Source: Piezodorus guildinii
Taxonomy: Eukaryota; Arthropoda; Insecta; Hemiptera; Pentatomidae
DNA: 64,000 bases
Reading direction: 5' to 3'
Assembly: GCA_023052935.1 (NCBI GenBank)
Contig: CM041298.1
Coordinates: 62,738,217-62,802,216 of the forward strand
The translations under genes were made by a program, and so were the position numbers. Under the pieces are notes generated by a model. The model ran no database searches and was not told the origin of the DNA. It worked only from the letters and a program-made list of their open reading frames with translations. The stretch's first letter is position 1. Each line of letters opens with the position of its first letter. Shown here one piece after another: positions 11,641 to 22,990 of the stretch.

Positions 11641-12377
11641 AAATCTATCTTATTTTAAAATAAATAATCTTTAAAAAATAATCGATGCATGTACCAGTGA
11701 TAATTATTATTAAGCATTTAATCTTGTAAAATGTTCTAAGAATTTGTAATATATACGTATGGTCATACTTAAGGTATCAAACTAAAACAACAAAAATTAA
11801 TAACAATAAAAAAAAATAGCCTGAATCAAACATAAAATATAATGAGAAATAATATGAGATAATTAATTTACACGATTTAATGTGAAATTCACCGCCGAGA
11901 AATCAACAAGAGTATAAAGTTTAGACATTAATTACAGAACTTCTATAAGGCATAATTATTATCGCCACATGGTTCTTCCTGCTGCTTATGTTCAATATTT
12001 AATTAAATGTAATTTAATAATAATTAATGTACTTACTTTTTATAAAGTAGTAAATTTATAGATAGTTAAATATACCGTTTTATACTTAAAAAGCAAAGAA
12101 TTAAAAAAATAAAAAATCTAGTAACACACGACTTTTATTTACCTCCGTTGTTAAAATCAATTTAAGAACATTAAATAAATTTAAAGTTGATAAAAAAAGT
12201 TTAAGAAATTAAATTTCAATGGAAAAAATGTGTTTCAGATTGAATAATTTAATAATAGACTTCATTATCTGTAACAGCAAATTAGTTTTATCTAGTTTTC
12301 ATCGCTCTCCATTACCTTACACAATTTTTTTCATAAAAGAACATTTTTCCTACAATTTTTAGCTGAATAATGTTATA

Positions 12378-12530
12378 GCATTTCCAAGTCAATTGTAACC
12401 TTTTCCAAGTCAAATGTAACTTTTTTCCATTTCAAATGTAACCTTTTCCAAGTCAAATGTAACCCTTTCCATTTCAAATGCCACCTTTTCCATTTCAAAT
12501 GTTACCTTTTCCAAGTCAAATGTCATCTTT
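12378..12530 (-). repeat. 21-bp tandem repeats, left foldback arm
   Basis: About seven 21-bp units alternate between CTTTTCCAAGTCAAATGTAAC and CTTTTCCATTTCAAATGTAAC forms. It is the inverted counterpart of 18985-19156. Confidence 0.9.
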
Positions 12531-12779
12531 TTCTTCACTTCTAGCCTTAAATATTCCGTTTTATTTATTTATTTATTGAAAAATAATTAGTTTAATTAAC
12601 ATTATGACTTTTTTAATAATTTTGGCATATAATAATTGATATTTTTTTTGGGTCTCTTAGATATTTGATATCAAGTTCTGTTTTTTACTAGCTAATATTT
12701 GAAAAAATTAATTATCGTCTATTTAGTTTTAAGATAGTTGTTGATTTTGATTTTTTAGAGAGGAGGGGTAGTTTTTTGA

Positions 12780-13560
12780 AATAATTAATGTGTTTTCGGG
12801 TATTATAATTACGTTTTTCGAGCTGTATTTTTTATCGCTCACGTGCATGTTAACTCATATTAAATTTTAATGTTTTTTATTGATATAGGGATTAATTAAT
12901 GTGCTTTCGGGTGGTTATGATTACGTTTTTTGAGCTGTATCTTTTATCGGTCATGCGTATTTCAACTCTCATTTACTTTTCATGTTTTTTATTGATATAG
13001 GCATTAATTAATGTCCTTTCGGGTGGTTATGATTACGTTTTTTGAGCTTTATCTTTTATCGGTCATGCGTATTTCAACTCACATTTACTTTTAATGTTTT
13101 TTATTGATATAGGGGTTAATTAATGTGTTTTCGGGTATTATAATTACGTTTTTCGAGCTGTATTCTTTATCGCTCTCGCTTATTTTAACTAATATTTACT
13201 TTTTATGTTTCATATTGATATAGGTGTTGATAATTGTGTTTTAGGGTCCTATAATTATGTTTTTTAGGTTTATTTATTTATCGCTCCCGCGCATTTTAAC
13301 TCGAAATTACTTTTAATGTTTTTTATTTATATAGAGATAACTAATGTGCTTTTGGGTGGTTATGATTACGTTTTTGAGCTGTATCTTTTATCGCTTATGC
13401 GTATTTCAATACGGATTTACTTTTGATATTTTTTATTGTTATAGACGTTTGTAATTATCTTTTCGGGTCTTGTGATTACCTTTCTTAAGCTGTTTTTATT
13501 GTAGCTTGCTCTCATTTCAACTTGCATTTGCAGTGTTCTTTCTTTGTTTTTATTTTAGGG
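12780..13560 (+). repeat. 111-bp tandem array, left arm
   Basis: Units begin at the motif ATTGATATAG at about 12879, 12991, 13103, 13214, 13325 and 13435 (spacing 110-112 bp). Each carries TAATTAATGTGCTTTCGGGT, a TACGTTTTTCGAGCTGTA-type block and a TTTATCGCTC-type block. Units diverge progressively toward the element's centre. Confidence 0.85.
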
Positions 13561-14220
13561 GATTCTCATAACGTGTTTTGAACTTAATTCTTTAATGCGC
13601 TTGGGAATTTCTACAAACCGTAGGTATTATGTTATAATATGATGTAAAAATTATTTATTGTGTTTTTGCAGGATCTTATTACATTTTTGATTTGGACGTT
13701 ACATCGCGATTGCGCATTCTTCTAGATCACTTTTCATTTAAGTCCAAATGTGCACTAGCTATAAATAAATGTCATAAACTCTATTAGTATTCCCGAAAAC
13801 ACTATAAACGATCCCTCTATCGAATATTTATGAAATAGGAACAGTACCTTAAAATGAGTAAAAGCGATAACAAATTTGGTTCAAATAATGTTATCAGAAC
13901 ACCCGAAAATAGAATAAACGATTCCTCAATTAAATTATCAAATAATTGTAAGACCAAGTAAGGAAGCGGATTCTTTACATAAGATTTAGTTGAAAAAATT
14001 TACTCAGGACGCTAGAAAAGGACCTATAACTAATCCTTTTATAAAACAATAATAATAATAATAAAAGAAAAGAAAAAGCTAAACGATGTATATTCCAGCA
14101 ACGTTATAATGAGAACCAAAAACAAAATAATCAATACCAATATAAAAAAAAAAAATATATATCATAAATAAAGGCGAGTTGAATTCCGCACGAGTGATAA
14201 TAAAAAAGTTTTTAAACATT
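13560..14220. other. Central spacer of the foldback element
   Basis: AT-rich sequence between the two inverted arrays with degenerate array-like words (cccgaaaac...aataaacgat). No open reading frame of note and no transposase motif are seen. Confidence 0.5.
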
Positions 14221-14611
14221 TTCATAACCCCGCGAAAACACAAGGATAGATCTCTATAAAAATAAAAAAATTAAAAGTAAATAGAAGTTGAAATACGCAT
14301 GAGCGATAAAACATACAGCTCGAAAAACGTAATCATAGCCACCCGAAAGAACATTAATTAATCCCTATATCAATAAAAAACATTAAAAGTAAATGTGAGT
14401 TGAAAAACGCATGACCGATAAAAGATACAGATCAAAAAACGTAATCATAACCACCCGAAAGCACATTAATTAATCCCTATATCAATAAAATACATTAAAA
14501 GTAAATGCGAGTTAAAATACGCATGAGCGATAAAAAATACAGCTCGAAAAACTTAATCATAACCCCCGAAAGCACATTAATTAATCCCTATATCAATAAA
14601 ACACATTAAAA
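14220..14611 (-). repeat. 111-bp array, right arm (part 1)
   Basis: Reverse-complement units of the left array (aatccctatatcaataaa..., acagctcgaaaaacgtaatc...), interrupted at 14611 by the LINE with target duplication TTAAAA (14606-14611 / 18306-18311). Confidence 0.85.
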
Positions 14612-14797
14612 CACAATATCACGGAGGAGATGTCTGCTTCGAATCGGCACCTATACTACTGGTTGGCGAGGCAGAAGAAGGCCGCTGCCAGGATAAAATA
14701 CGTGCGGTTTGCCGGAGGACGTGTGCGTTGTAGACGAGATGACGGACAGCCAGCAATCATCACCAACAAAGCCGAGGACTTGGACATATTTCAATGA
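14612..14797 (+). pseudogene. LINE ORF1 C-terminal remnant (baculovirus FP25K-like fold)
   Basis: The frame is open from the truncation point to the stop at 14795-14797 (6 codons, then 55 codons from ATG 14630). The peptide has the pattern NRHLYYWLARQKK ... YVRFAGGRVRCRRDDGQPAI followed by an acidic DL. This matches the C-terminal half of the FP-like domain found in the ORF1 of several LINE clades, in which an aromatic-rich helix precedes a basic hairpin ending in an isoleucine-rich strand. This is family-level recall, not a search. The N-terminal coiled coil expected for such ORF1 proteins is lost by truncation. Confidence 0.6.
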
Positions 14798-15148
14798 AAT
14801 AAACTCTCCGTTCCCATTAATACTGTAATTTTTTTTTTCTTATTTTTTAAAATAATGTTTTTTTTTCTTTTTTCATATTAAAAAAAACTTTTCTTTTCTT
14901 TTTCATATTAAGATAAATTCTTTTTTTTTAGAGGCCTTTTTTTTTCTTTCATTTTTCAAGACAATTTTATTTTATAGCTATTCCGATAGTGAATATTTTA
15001 TTTTTTTCTGAATTTATTTTTATTATTGTATTCATAATTTCTGAATATCTAGAAATAAGCATATTATTACCTATTTTATATTATTATTGTTACTATTGTT
15101 CCTTTTCTTCCCAAACCTTAAATAATACAAACCCTTTTCTTTCCATAA

Positions 15149-17956
15149 ATGTCTAATATCCTATTATCCTGCCATGTTAACTCCCAATCCCTTCAGGCGC
15201 ACTATGACGAATTTCTCGACTATTTCCTTCACAATTTCTACCATATTATTGCTGTTTCTGAAACTTGGTTAAAACCTTTTATCCCTACGTCCTCTGTATC
15301 CATTCCTAATTATACCCTCATTCGTCATGATCGAGATGACAGAACTGGAGGAGGAGTCTGTGCTTTCGTTCATGATAGTTTGAGAGTCAAAACCCTCCTA
15401 AAATCTCCCTCTCCTAACACTCCTCATATCGAATATCAATTCCTAGAAATTTTTCAAGATACCTTTACTCTCCTATTCATCGTCATATATCGTCCTCCTC
15501 AAATCCGATATGATTCCACCTTCGAATCCTCCCTATTTACCTATATACCAATGTACAACCATGTTATAATAGCCGGTGATCTCAATACCAATCTTATCTC
15601 CGATTCACCAGATAAATCATATCTGACAAACCTCTTTCATTCCCTAGACCTTTTTATTGTTCCTTTTCAACCCACTCATCACACGCAATTTTCTAGCACA
15701 TGGCTTGATCTCTTTATCATTGACTCCTCTCATAAATTAGCATCCTCATTTCAGCTTCCTTTGCCTTTTCTTTCGCATCACGATCTCATCAATATCTCCT
15801 ATAATATTCCAACTCCACAAATAATCCCTAAGAAAGCCACTTGGCGCGATCTAGACTCCTTAACAGCAGAAAAGATAAATCCATACCTTGATCCTTTATC
15901 CCAATCCTTGGAACCTATTTATTCCTTAACATCCATTGATGAAATGGTGGAATGCCTATCCTCAAATCTATTTACATTCCTTGACCATCATGCTCCGCTC
16001 AAGACTTCCACTATCAAGCGCCTCCCAGCACCGTGGATTAATCAAGAGATAAGAGATTTGATGAGGCAAAGAGATGCTGCCAGAAGAAAATTTAAACGCA
16101 CAAAAATTAGTAATGATTACTCCACCTTCAAATCCCTCAGAAACCTCACCCAATCTTCCATACGCCGTGCTAAAGCTAAGTTTTTCCATGATTCCCTTTC
16201 ACAAGCTCCTGATTCCAAATCCAAATGGAAAATCCTTAAAAAATTATCCGTGATAAATTCAAAATCCAATTCCATCCAGCCCGTAACTCCCGACGAACTG
16301 AATAAGCATTTTGCTGATCCTCTTCTCATGCCTTACCCGACCCAAATCTGCTTTCCTCAACGCACCTTTGATTCAGAAAACTTCTATTTCCAGAACATCT
16401 CACCCGACGACCTCCTATACTCTATCCTTAAATCCAAAGCCAATTATTACGGCTCTGATCAAATCCCAGTGAAAATTATAAAACTGTGCCTCCCAGCCAT
16501 CTTTCCCGCTCTCCTACATATCTAAAACTTCTCTCTCTAATGCTCCGTGTTTCCAATAGCCTGGAAAAAGGTTATAGTTCGTCCTTTGAATAAAGTTCCT
16601 AACCCTTCCTCAGCATCGGACTTCAGACCTATATCGATCCTATCCAACCTCTCAAAACCGCTTGAAAGAATAGTCCATTCCCAATTCTATAACTTCCTTG
16701 AACAAAAATCTCTACTTGTTTCCTTCCAGTCTGGCTTTAGATCCCAATATTTCACACAATCAGCTCTCCAAAACATTACCCAAGACCTTCAATCCTCCAT
16801 AGACAAAAAGAAAATATCAATCCTAGTTCTCTTTGACTTCTCAAAAGCCTTTGATATGGTAAATCATGAAATCCTTTTTTCCAAACTCCGAAACCTCTCA
16901 GTATCTGATAGTGTCTTAAACTGGTTCCTCTCCTTTCTATCTGCCCGAACTCAAACTGTGATAATCCCAAATAAACCTCCTTCCTCACTGATCCTGTTAA
17001 CACATGGAGTTCCTCAGGGATCATCACTTTCACCTATCTTTTTCTCGATCTATGTTAATGACCTACCCCATTCCATACATCACTCTAAATACCACCTATA
17101 TGCCGATGATCTCCAAATCTACCTTTCCTTCCATCCCACCGAAATGCCTGAGATGGTATAAAAATTAAAAGAAGACATCGACAGCATCAATTTATGGGCT
17201 ATCAATAATGGCCTAAAGCTTAATATCGATAAAACCAAAGCCATCCTCATTGGTTCCAAACATCTCCTCAACTCCCTCACCTGTCACCCTTTACTCTACC
17301 TCAACCATAGACCCATTATCTTCCACACGTCCGTTAGAAACCTAGGTGTATTCCTCGACCAAAACCTTTCCTGGAATAATCACATTTCCCAAATTTCTAG
17401 AAAATCCATAGCCATCCTTAAACAGTTCCTCCGATTACGCAAACTTATACCCCTTAAAACCCGCCAACTCCTAGTATCCTCTCTTATCTTCCCCCACTTC
17501 GATTATGGCTGCCTGGTGTTTGGAGGACTGTCCGAGACGCTTGAGATGAGGGTGAAGAGACTGATGAACTGTTTCATTAGATTCATCTTCAGAATTCCCA
17601 GGCGCTCTCATGTCTCCACCTGGTATGCAGAGTTGAAGTGGCTTTACCCAAAATTCCGACGGCAATACTTCTTAGGAACTTACCTTTACCAATCCTTTAG
17701 AACCAAAAAACCCATTTATATCTACAATATGTTCACCCCCCTATCCTCTGTCCACTCTATCAACACAAGATCCCAGCCCTCGAACTTGCTCATTCCATCC
17801 CACAGAACTGCTTCCTTTAAGAGATCCTTTGTCATACGTGCATCTTCATTTTGATATTCCTTACCCATGTCGATTCGTACATGCCAATCCTTAGCCTCCT
17901 TCAAACATCACCTATTTATCCATCTCCTCGAACATCAATCTTCCGTGCCTTTATAA
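15149..17956 (+). pseudogene. CR1-like LINE ORF2 (endonuclease-reverse transcriptase), three premature stops
   Basis: One reading frame carries the whole protein, interrupted by in-frame TAA at 16523, TAA at 16538 and TAA at 17159, plus TGA at 17852 near the C terminus. No frameshift is needed before 17852. N-terminal AP-endonuclease: AVSETWLK, the RTGGGVCAFV segment, IYRPP, AGDLN and the terminal SHHD. RT: VRPLNKVPNPSSASDFRPIS, FQSGFR, LVLFDFSKAFDMVNH, GVPQGSSLSPIFFSIYVNDL and catalytic YADDLQIYL (about 17098-17124). The C-terminal thumb region continues to FRIPRRSHVSTWY. Product: target-primed reverse transcription enzyme, now inactive. The stops look like point mutations (TAA from AAA/CAA-type codons) rather than truncation. 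Confidence 0.9.
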
Positions 17957-18305
17957 ACTTAATCGTTTGGCCTCTTTATTTTTATCTTAATTTTCACTAT
18001 ATTTTGTTTTAATATCTGTATTTCTTTGAGGTAATATGACCATGTATATATATATATATGTGTGTGTGTGTTTGTGTTTGTGAATGTATGTATAAATATG
18101 TAGGTATATAAATGAATGTTGTGTGTGTATATATGTGTGTATGTCTGTGTGTGTGCATGCATGTATATACCATATGCTATATAATTTGATACCATGTTGT
18201 TAAAATTTATATAGCCAGAATTTAAATATTTTATTGTACATTTATATTATTCTTAGGGGACTAGCTGTCCCAGAATAAAATTTCTTTTCATTTCATTCAT
18301 TTCAT

Positions 18306-18720
18306 TTAAAAGTAAATGAGAGTTGAAAAACGCATGACCGATAAAAGATACAGCTCGAAAAACGTAATCATAACCACCCGAAAGCACATTAATTAATCCC
18401 TATATCAATAAAACACATAAAAAGTAAATTTTAGTTAAAATAAGCGCGAGCGAAAAAAATACAGCTCGAAAAATGTAATCATAACCACACGAAAGCAAAA
18501 TAATTAATCCCTATATCAATAAAAAACATGAAAAGTAAATGAGAGTTGAAATACGCATGACCGATAAAAGATACAGCTCAAAAAACGTAATCATAACCAC
18601 CTGAAAGCACATTAATTAATCCCTATATCAATAAAAAACATTAAAATTTAATGCGAGTTAACATTCACGCGAGCGATAAAAAAATACAGCTCGAAAAATT
18701 TAATTATAATACCCAAAAAA
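18306..18720 (-). repeat. 111-bp array, right arm (part 2)
   Basis: Continuation of the inverted 111-bp units after the LINE, followed to about 18985 by the inverted copy of the unique arm sequence seen at 12530-12780 (caattattatatgccaaaattatt, atatttaaggctagaagtg). Confidence 0.85.
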
Positions 18721-18984
18721 ATATTAATTATTCCAAAAAACTATCCCTCCTCTCTAAAAAATCAAAATCAACAACTATCTTAAAACTAAATAGATGATAA
18801 TTAATTTTTTTTAAATATCAGCTAGTAAAAACCAGAACTTGATATCAAATATCTAAGAGACCCAAAAAAAAATATCAATTATTATATGCCAAAATTATTA
18901 AAAAAGTCATAATGTTAATTAAACTAATTATTTTTCAATAAATAAATAAATAAAACGGAATATTTAAGGCTAGAAGTGAAGAAA

Positions 18985-19156
18985 AAGGTGACATTTGACT
19001 TGGAAAAGGTGACATTTGAAATGGAAAAGGTGACATTTGACTTGGAAAAGGTGACATTTGAAATGGAAAGGGTTACATTTGACTTGGAAAAGGTTACATT
19101 TGAAATGGAAAAAGTTACATTTGACTTGGAAAAGGTTACAATTGACTTGGAAATGC
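18985..19156 (+). repeat. 21-bp tandem repeats, right foldback arm
   Basis: Eight units of GTGACATTTGACTTGGAAAAG / GTGACATTTGAAATGGAAAAG. The period is a multiple of three, so the array is open in several frames and reads as VTFDLEK/VTFEMEK heptads. The mirror-image arm and the absence of a start or context argue that the repeat is a DNA-level feature. Confidence 0.9.
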
Positions 19157-19397
19157 TATACATTGAACATCGATATTGCTATATCTATATTAAAAAAGAA
19201 AAACTTTGATTATATCTTCTTTGGTTAGAAATCAATTTCAACGAACTTCTATATTTACCTGTTTTTTTTTATCTATGCTAACAAGATGAAATAACTACTA
19301 TTTTCGAATCTAAATAATTAAAGATAATTAGGAGGAAGAAAATAATCGACATTTAAGGCCTATCAGTCTATCTAAATCAGAATGAGACCAACTTCAT

Positions 19398-19572
19398 ATT
19401 ATGGAGCCAATGGTCTCCAGCCAATGGTGGCTACTCACAAAATTAGGCATAGGGGAGTGATGTCCCTACACTCCAAAATGCATCACAAAACGTGTTATCT
19501 CCCAGAAGATTACACCGCGAGGCCCGGGGCCTACACGGCCTGTCGCGCCTCTAAAGAAGAAGAAGAATTATT
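19398..19572. mobile_element. Short GC-rich retroposon-like insert
   Basis: A block of GC-richer sequence (gaggcccggggcctacacggcc) ends in an (AAG)n-like tail (aagaagaagaag) and interrupts the family A consensus between its 'gaaacc-acatgat' and 'gcgagtttaatc' segments. A short TATTAT-like duplication may flank it. The 65-codon frame at 19382-19579 runs through it and is not regarded as a gene. Confidence 0.4.
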
Positions 19573-19639
19573 ATACTGATAAAGCTTACCAAGATCATTT
19601 CAGCCGTTATAAGAATATCCTAAGATCGCTAATCTTCTT

Positions 19640-20346
19640 AAAAGTATGAGTGTGTGCATGTTTCGTTTATTTATTTGTTAACCGTAATATTTATTTAATA
19701 TTGTTAATATATACTTTTATTTATTTTAGTTTCATTTTATCTAATTTGACTTTTCTTTTGTATGTATATATTGTAAATATTGTATGAACGTAATCTTATT
19801 GCAATATTATTATTGTCCATTGTGACAGATTGTAATATATCCGAATAAATAAATATAATTGAAAAAAATTTTCATAAAAAATGTTTCTTTATCGTATGAG
19901 ACGTATACTATAAAATAAATCGTTATTAATGGTTCTTAGTACCAACAATTTCCAATATCAAGGAAACTATCAGCAAATAATATTGAATTTTATTTTTTCA
20001 CTTTAAGTCTTCTAGAAATGACGGTAGTATACTAGATTGAAACAAAGATTATTATCATATAATAGGCTATATTAATGTAAAAATACATAATTTACATTAA
20101 AATTGCAATAAACTGAAGAAAAACTGAGAACAAATATTACCTTAGCAATGTTTATTATTCCTATGAAATTTATATTAAGAGAAAATATTGAAACAAAAAA
20201 TAATTACTTTGTGAAGATAATCTACCCCCGATTAACCGTATTCTTGATTTTATTATTTTATATATTCCGTAATGATTACTACTTAATTATATTAATTGTA
20301 TTTTACATAAACTTCTAGTCTCTTTCTCTCTCCCTCTCCCTCTCAG

Positions 20347-20415
<69 letters not shown>

Positions 20416-21780
20416 TGGTTCAACGAACTCCTAAACCACAGGACGGAATTTGAAATTTAATTAATTTTTCCAGGAGGTTTATAAGTAAAACACATTCCGA
20501 TTAAGATTTTCTTTGGAAAAAAAGATTGAGTTTTCTGTAATAAAGTCCTCAAAACATTGTTCCTGAATTATGAGTAGCAATATAGACGTAAATATACATT
20601 TATAAAGCGCAAGATCTTAGAAAACATATTATCTAATACGAAAAGTTGTAAAAGGTAATAAATATGAGAAAACTAAGTGAATGTAGGAAAAGTTAATATG
20701 CAATAGAATAATATTAGTTATTATTAATTTGTCATAAACATTATGGTGTCTGTAATATTGTTATAAGGGAGGATACAGTTATTCCATACAGTATTAAAGA
20801 TTTTACAAAAAAAGGTACTACCAATACTCGTACGTAAGATGTTAAAATACATGGGAAGTTGCTATAAATCCATAACCTAACAATGTAATTAATTATTTAT
20901 AATTTTAGATCATTTCATGAAAACAGATGTCTCACTGTAAACGAAATGGAAACAAAATGAAAATTTAGAACCGATTTTGATTTTTCTCACCAATTTATTT
21001 CTAACTTCTGCCGATGATTAAACATAACAATGAATAAACGTTATAAAATAAATAAAATATTTTTCTTGTTTACAGTAATTTTCATTATGATCAACTCTTC
21101 ATTAGTGATAGCATAAATGACTCCACATTTAAATTTAACCAGTGCGAAACAAGGGCAAGTAACTAGTTTTACATAAAATTATACGTCATTTTTTATAAAT
21201 AATCTCATCAAAGCATATAATTGTGATTAATGGTATTATGAATCACATTTAGAACTCAACAAAGTAAAGGTTCATCCAAAAATGTTTCATAATTAAATTT
21301 TATACAAACAAATTTGGTAAATTTGGATTTAGAAGAGTTGATTAAAACGTGGCTTTAATCAAATTTTTGAAGCAGTTCGAGCTGCGTGAACTGGGTTTAA
21401 TGTGGATGAACGTTTCAATTTTTAATCAACGATTTAATTAATTTTTTTTCGAAAGAAAGAATACTTTTGTATATAAAACTTCTTGCTGGGAACTTTTTTA
21501 CTTTCCAGGAACCAAAACTCTGTATGAATAATCTATAGAACGCTTGCTTGTATGATCAAAATATAATTAAATACAAAATGTTATTATGTATTGTTCAATC
21601 CACTTTGTAAAATTTAGATAGGATATTATAATAAATACTTTTTAAAATATATCTTCTTAATTATTGAAATATCATAAGTAGAAATAATCAGGAGTCAGTC
21701 GTGTTAAAAATATTTTAATTTTGCTAACGTTTCGACGTAGGGAAAATTAGGAAATATATATTATTTAGTAATTAATATAA
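19640..21780. other. AT-rich intergenic DNA
   Basis: It holds a CT-rich run (20320-20346), a (TA)n microsatellite (20348-20412) and, at about 21684-21750, one arm of the short inverted repeat also present at 24884-25043 (aggagtcagtcgt...taattttgctaacgtttcg). No coding region is recognised. Confidence 0.5.
20348..20412. repeat. (TA)n microsatellite
   Basis: About 65 bp of uninterrupted AT dinucleotides following a tctctctccctctccctctc tract. Confidence 0.95.
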
Positions 21781-21789
21781 TAAATGATT

Positions 21790-22990
21790 TTTTTTTTCAG
21801 AATAGAGCATATTTTATTCTCCAGCAGATCATTGAGAAGTGCAGTGCGAAGAATAGGGAGATTTACTTAGCCTCCATTGATCTAGAACAGGCATATAATA
21901 GTGTTCCAAAGAAAATAATATGGCCAACACTGAGGAGAGTAGGGATTAATGAGTCCATGATTAAAACGATCCTACACACCTGTATGGAAGCGGTCGTTAC
22001 AGAGTGATGATTGGAAACCGCCTCTCTGAACAATTTTCTGGAACCAAAGGGTTGAAGCAAGGATTTTGCCTGTCTCTAATCATTGTTAAGATACACTTGG
22101 TTGAGGGAGTAAAGCAACGGATGAGACAAAGTCAAGCATACGGAGTTTACTTTGATGACGACGAACTTCTTATCCTGTTCTTCGCAGAGGATCAGGTAGT
22201 AATGGCTCGGAAGAAAGGGTTACAGGAAATGGCGGTCGTCCAGTTAAAGGATGTATATGAAGAAGCAGGTTTCAGGATTAACTTTCAAAATACTGAGTAT
22301 ATGGCACTAGGAGATGAGGAAGATGATCTACACATAGGTGATCATGTTTGCAGAAAATTGAAGCCTTTTAAATACCTCGGGTCCTATTAGGAGATGTAGG
22401 GGTGTCTGAGGTTGATGTCCAAAACAGGAAGAAACTTGCAAGGAATGCAACTAGAATGCAAACCCGGTGCTCTGGAACATCTCTAACTAGAACAAGAGGC
22501 GTATCTTCACAGCTGTTGTCGAGTCCATATTAACATATTACATGTAATATGCTAAAGTTCGGACTGCAGAAATGGAATTTTTGAGATGTCTCCAGTTACG
22601 AGAGTGGACAGAGTCCGAAATGAAGCGGTGAAGCGACAAATGGGTACAGAGCAGACAGTTTCTGATAGGATCGGAAACGGCGGTTAAGGTGGTTTACTGC
22701 AAAAAAATGCGGGAAGAGCATTAGCCGAACACCTGGGCTGCCAGCTGCCTGGAAAGCGTAGGCGATGACGACGCAGAACCATGTTGATGAATGGAGTCCA
22801 AGAAGAGATGGCCGGCCGAGGTCTAGCGCGTGTTGCCTAGCACCACAGAGAAAAAAACTTGAAACCAAATAATTACGAGTTCGCATCTCAGTGCTGATGG
22901 GCTTTTATCTCAGCATTTATTCCTCGGCCTTACCCCCTGGTCCAAGAAACCCTCGTATAGTCTTCAAAGGCGAGGTAGGGGTGAACAAAA
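21790..22990 (+). pseudogene. RTE-like LINE reverse transcriptase remnant
   Basis: Plus-strand translation in shifting frames gives RT landmarks: a QQIIEK motif, IYLASIDLEQAYNSVPKK (block with a catalytic aspartate), LKQGFCLSLI in place of the usual RQGCxLSPxLF, and FFAEDQVVMA where an active enzyme has FADD. Then come KLKPFKYLGSY and a decayed C-terminal part (MEFLRC at about 22570; MREE near 22709; RRRRTM near 22775). The aspartate-to-glutamate change in the catalytic box and several frame breaks show it is dead. The 3' end is at about 22990 with an A-rich tail. Confidence 0.75.

Larger units (their letters stand above)
14612..18305 (+). mobile_element. CR1-like LINE, 5'-truncated, inside the foldback array
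   Basis: About 3.7 kb, flanked by TTAAAA (14606-14611 and 18306-18311). Order: C-terminal remnant of ORF1 (14612-14797), about 350 bp of pyrimidine-rich spacer, ORF2 with endonuclease and RT (15149 to about 17956), a 3' UTR with a GT/TA-rich microsatellite (18040-18170), and a 3' end ttcttaggggactagctgtcccagaataaa followed by an (ATTTC)n-type tail. Other 3' ends of the same family occur at about 34185-34250, 36640-36680, 39270-39310 and 60225-60270. Confidence 0.85.
12378..19156. mobile_element. Foldback-type DNA element with tandem-repeat arms
   Basis: Left terminus GCATTTCCAAGTCAATTGTA and right terminus its exact reverse complement, each bordered by TATA (12374-12377 and 19157-19160). The ends therefore read as a palindrome TATAGCATTTCC / GGAAATGCTATA, and the duplication could be TA or TATA. 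Each arm consists of 7-8 units of a 21-bp repeat (left 12378-12530, right about 18985-19156), then about 250 bp of unique inverted sequence, then a 111-bp tandem array. Without the LINE insert (14612-18305) the element is about 3.1 kb. No transposase is encoded, so it is non-autonomous. The architecture resembles foldback elements, but the superfamily is not assignable by eye. Confidence 0.8.
12117..19640 (+). repeat. Family A copy split by the foldback element
   Basis: The family A 5' end is at 12117-12150 (aacacacgacttttatttacctccg). The body is cut at tgttata (12377) and resumes at 19157 with tatacattgaac. It continues through cgacatttaaggcctatcag (about 19350) to about 19620. A small GC-rich insert lies at about 19398-19572. 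The 3' hairpin end is lost. Confidence 0.6.

Noticed and set aside
12378..19156. Polinton/Maverick or Helitron identity for the foldback element
   Set aside because: No polymerase, integrase or helicase sequence; arms are tandem repeats and ends are palindromic, unlike either.
18976..19209. Repeat protein gene (VTFDLEK heptads)
   Set aside because: The same DNA repeat forms the inverted arm of a foldback element, and openness follows from a 21-bp period.
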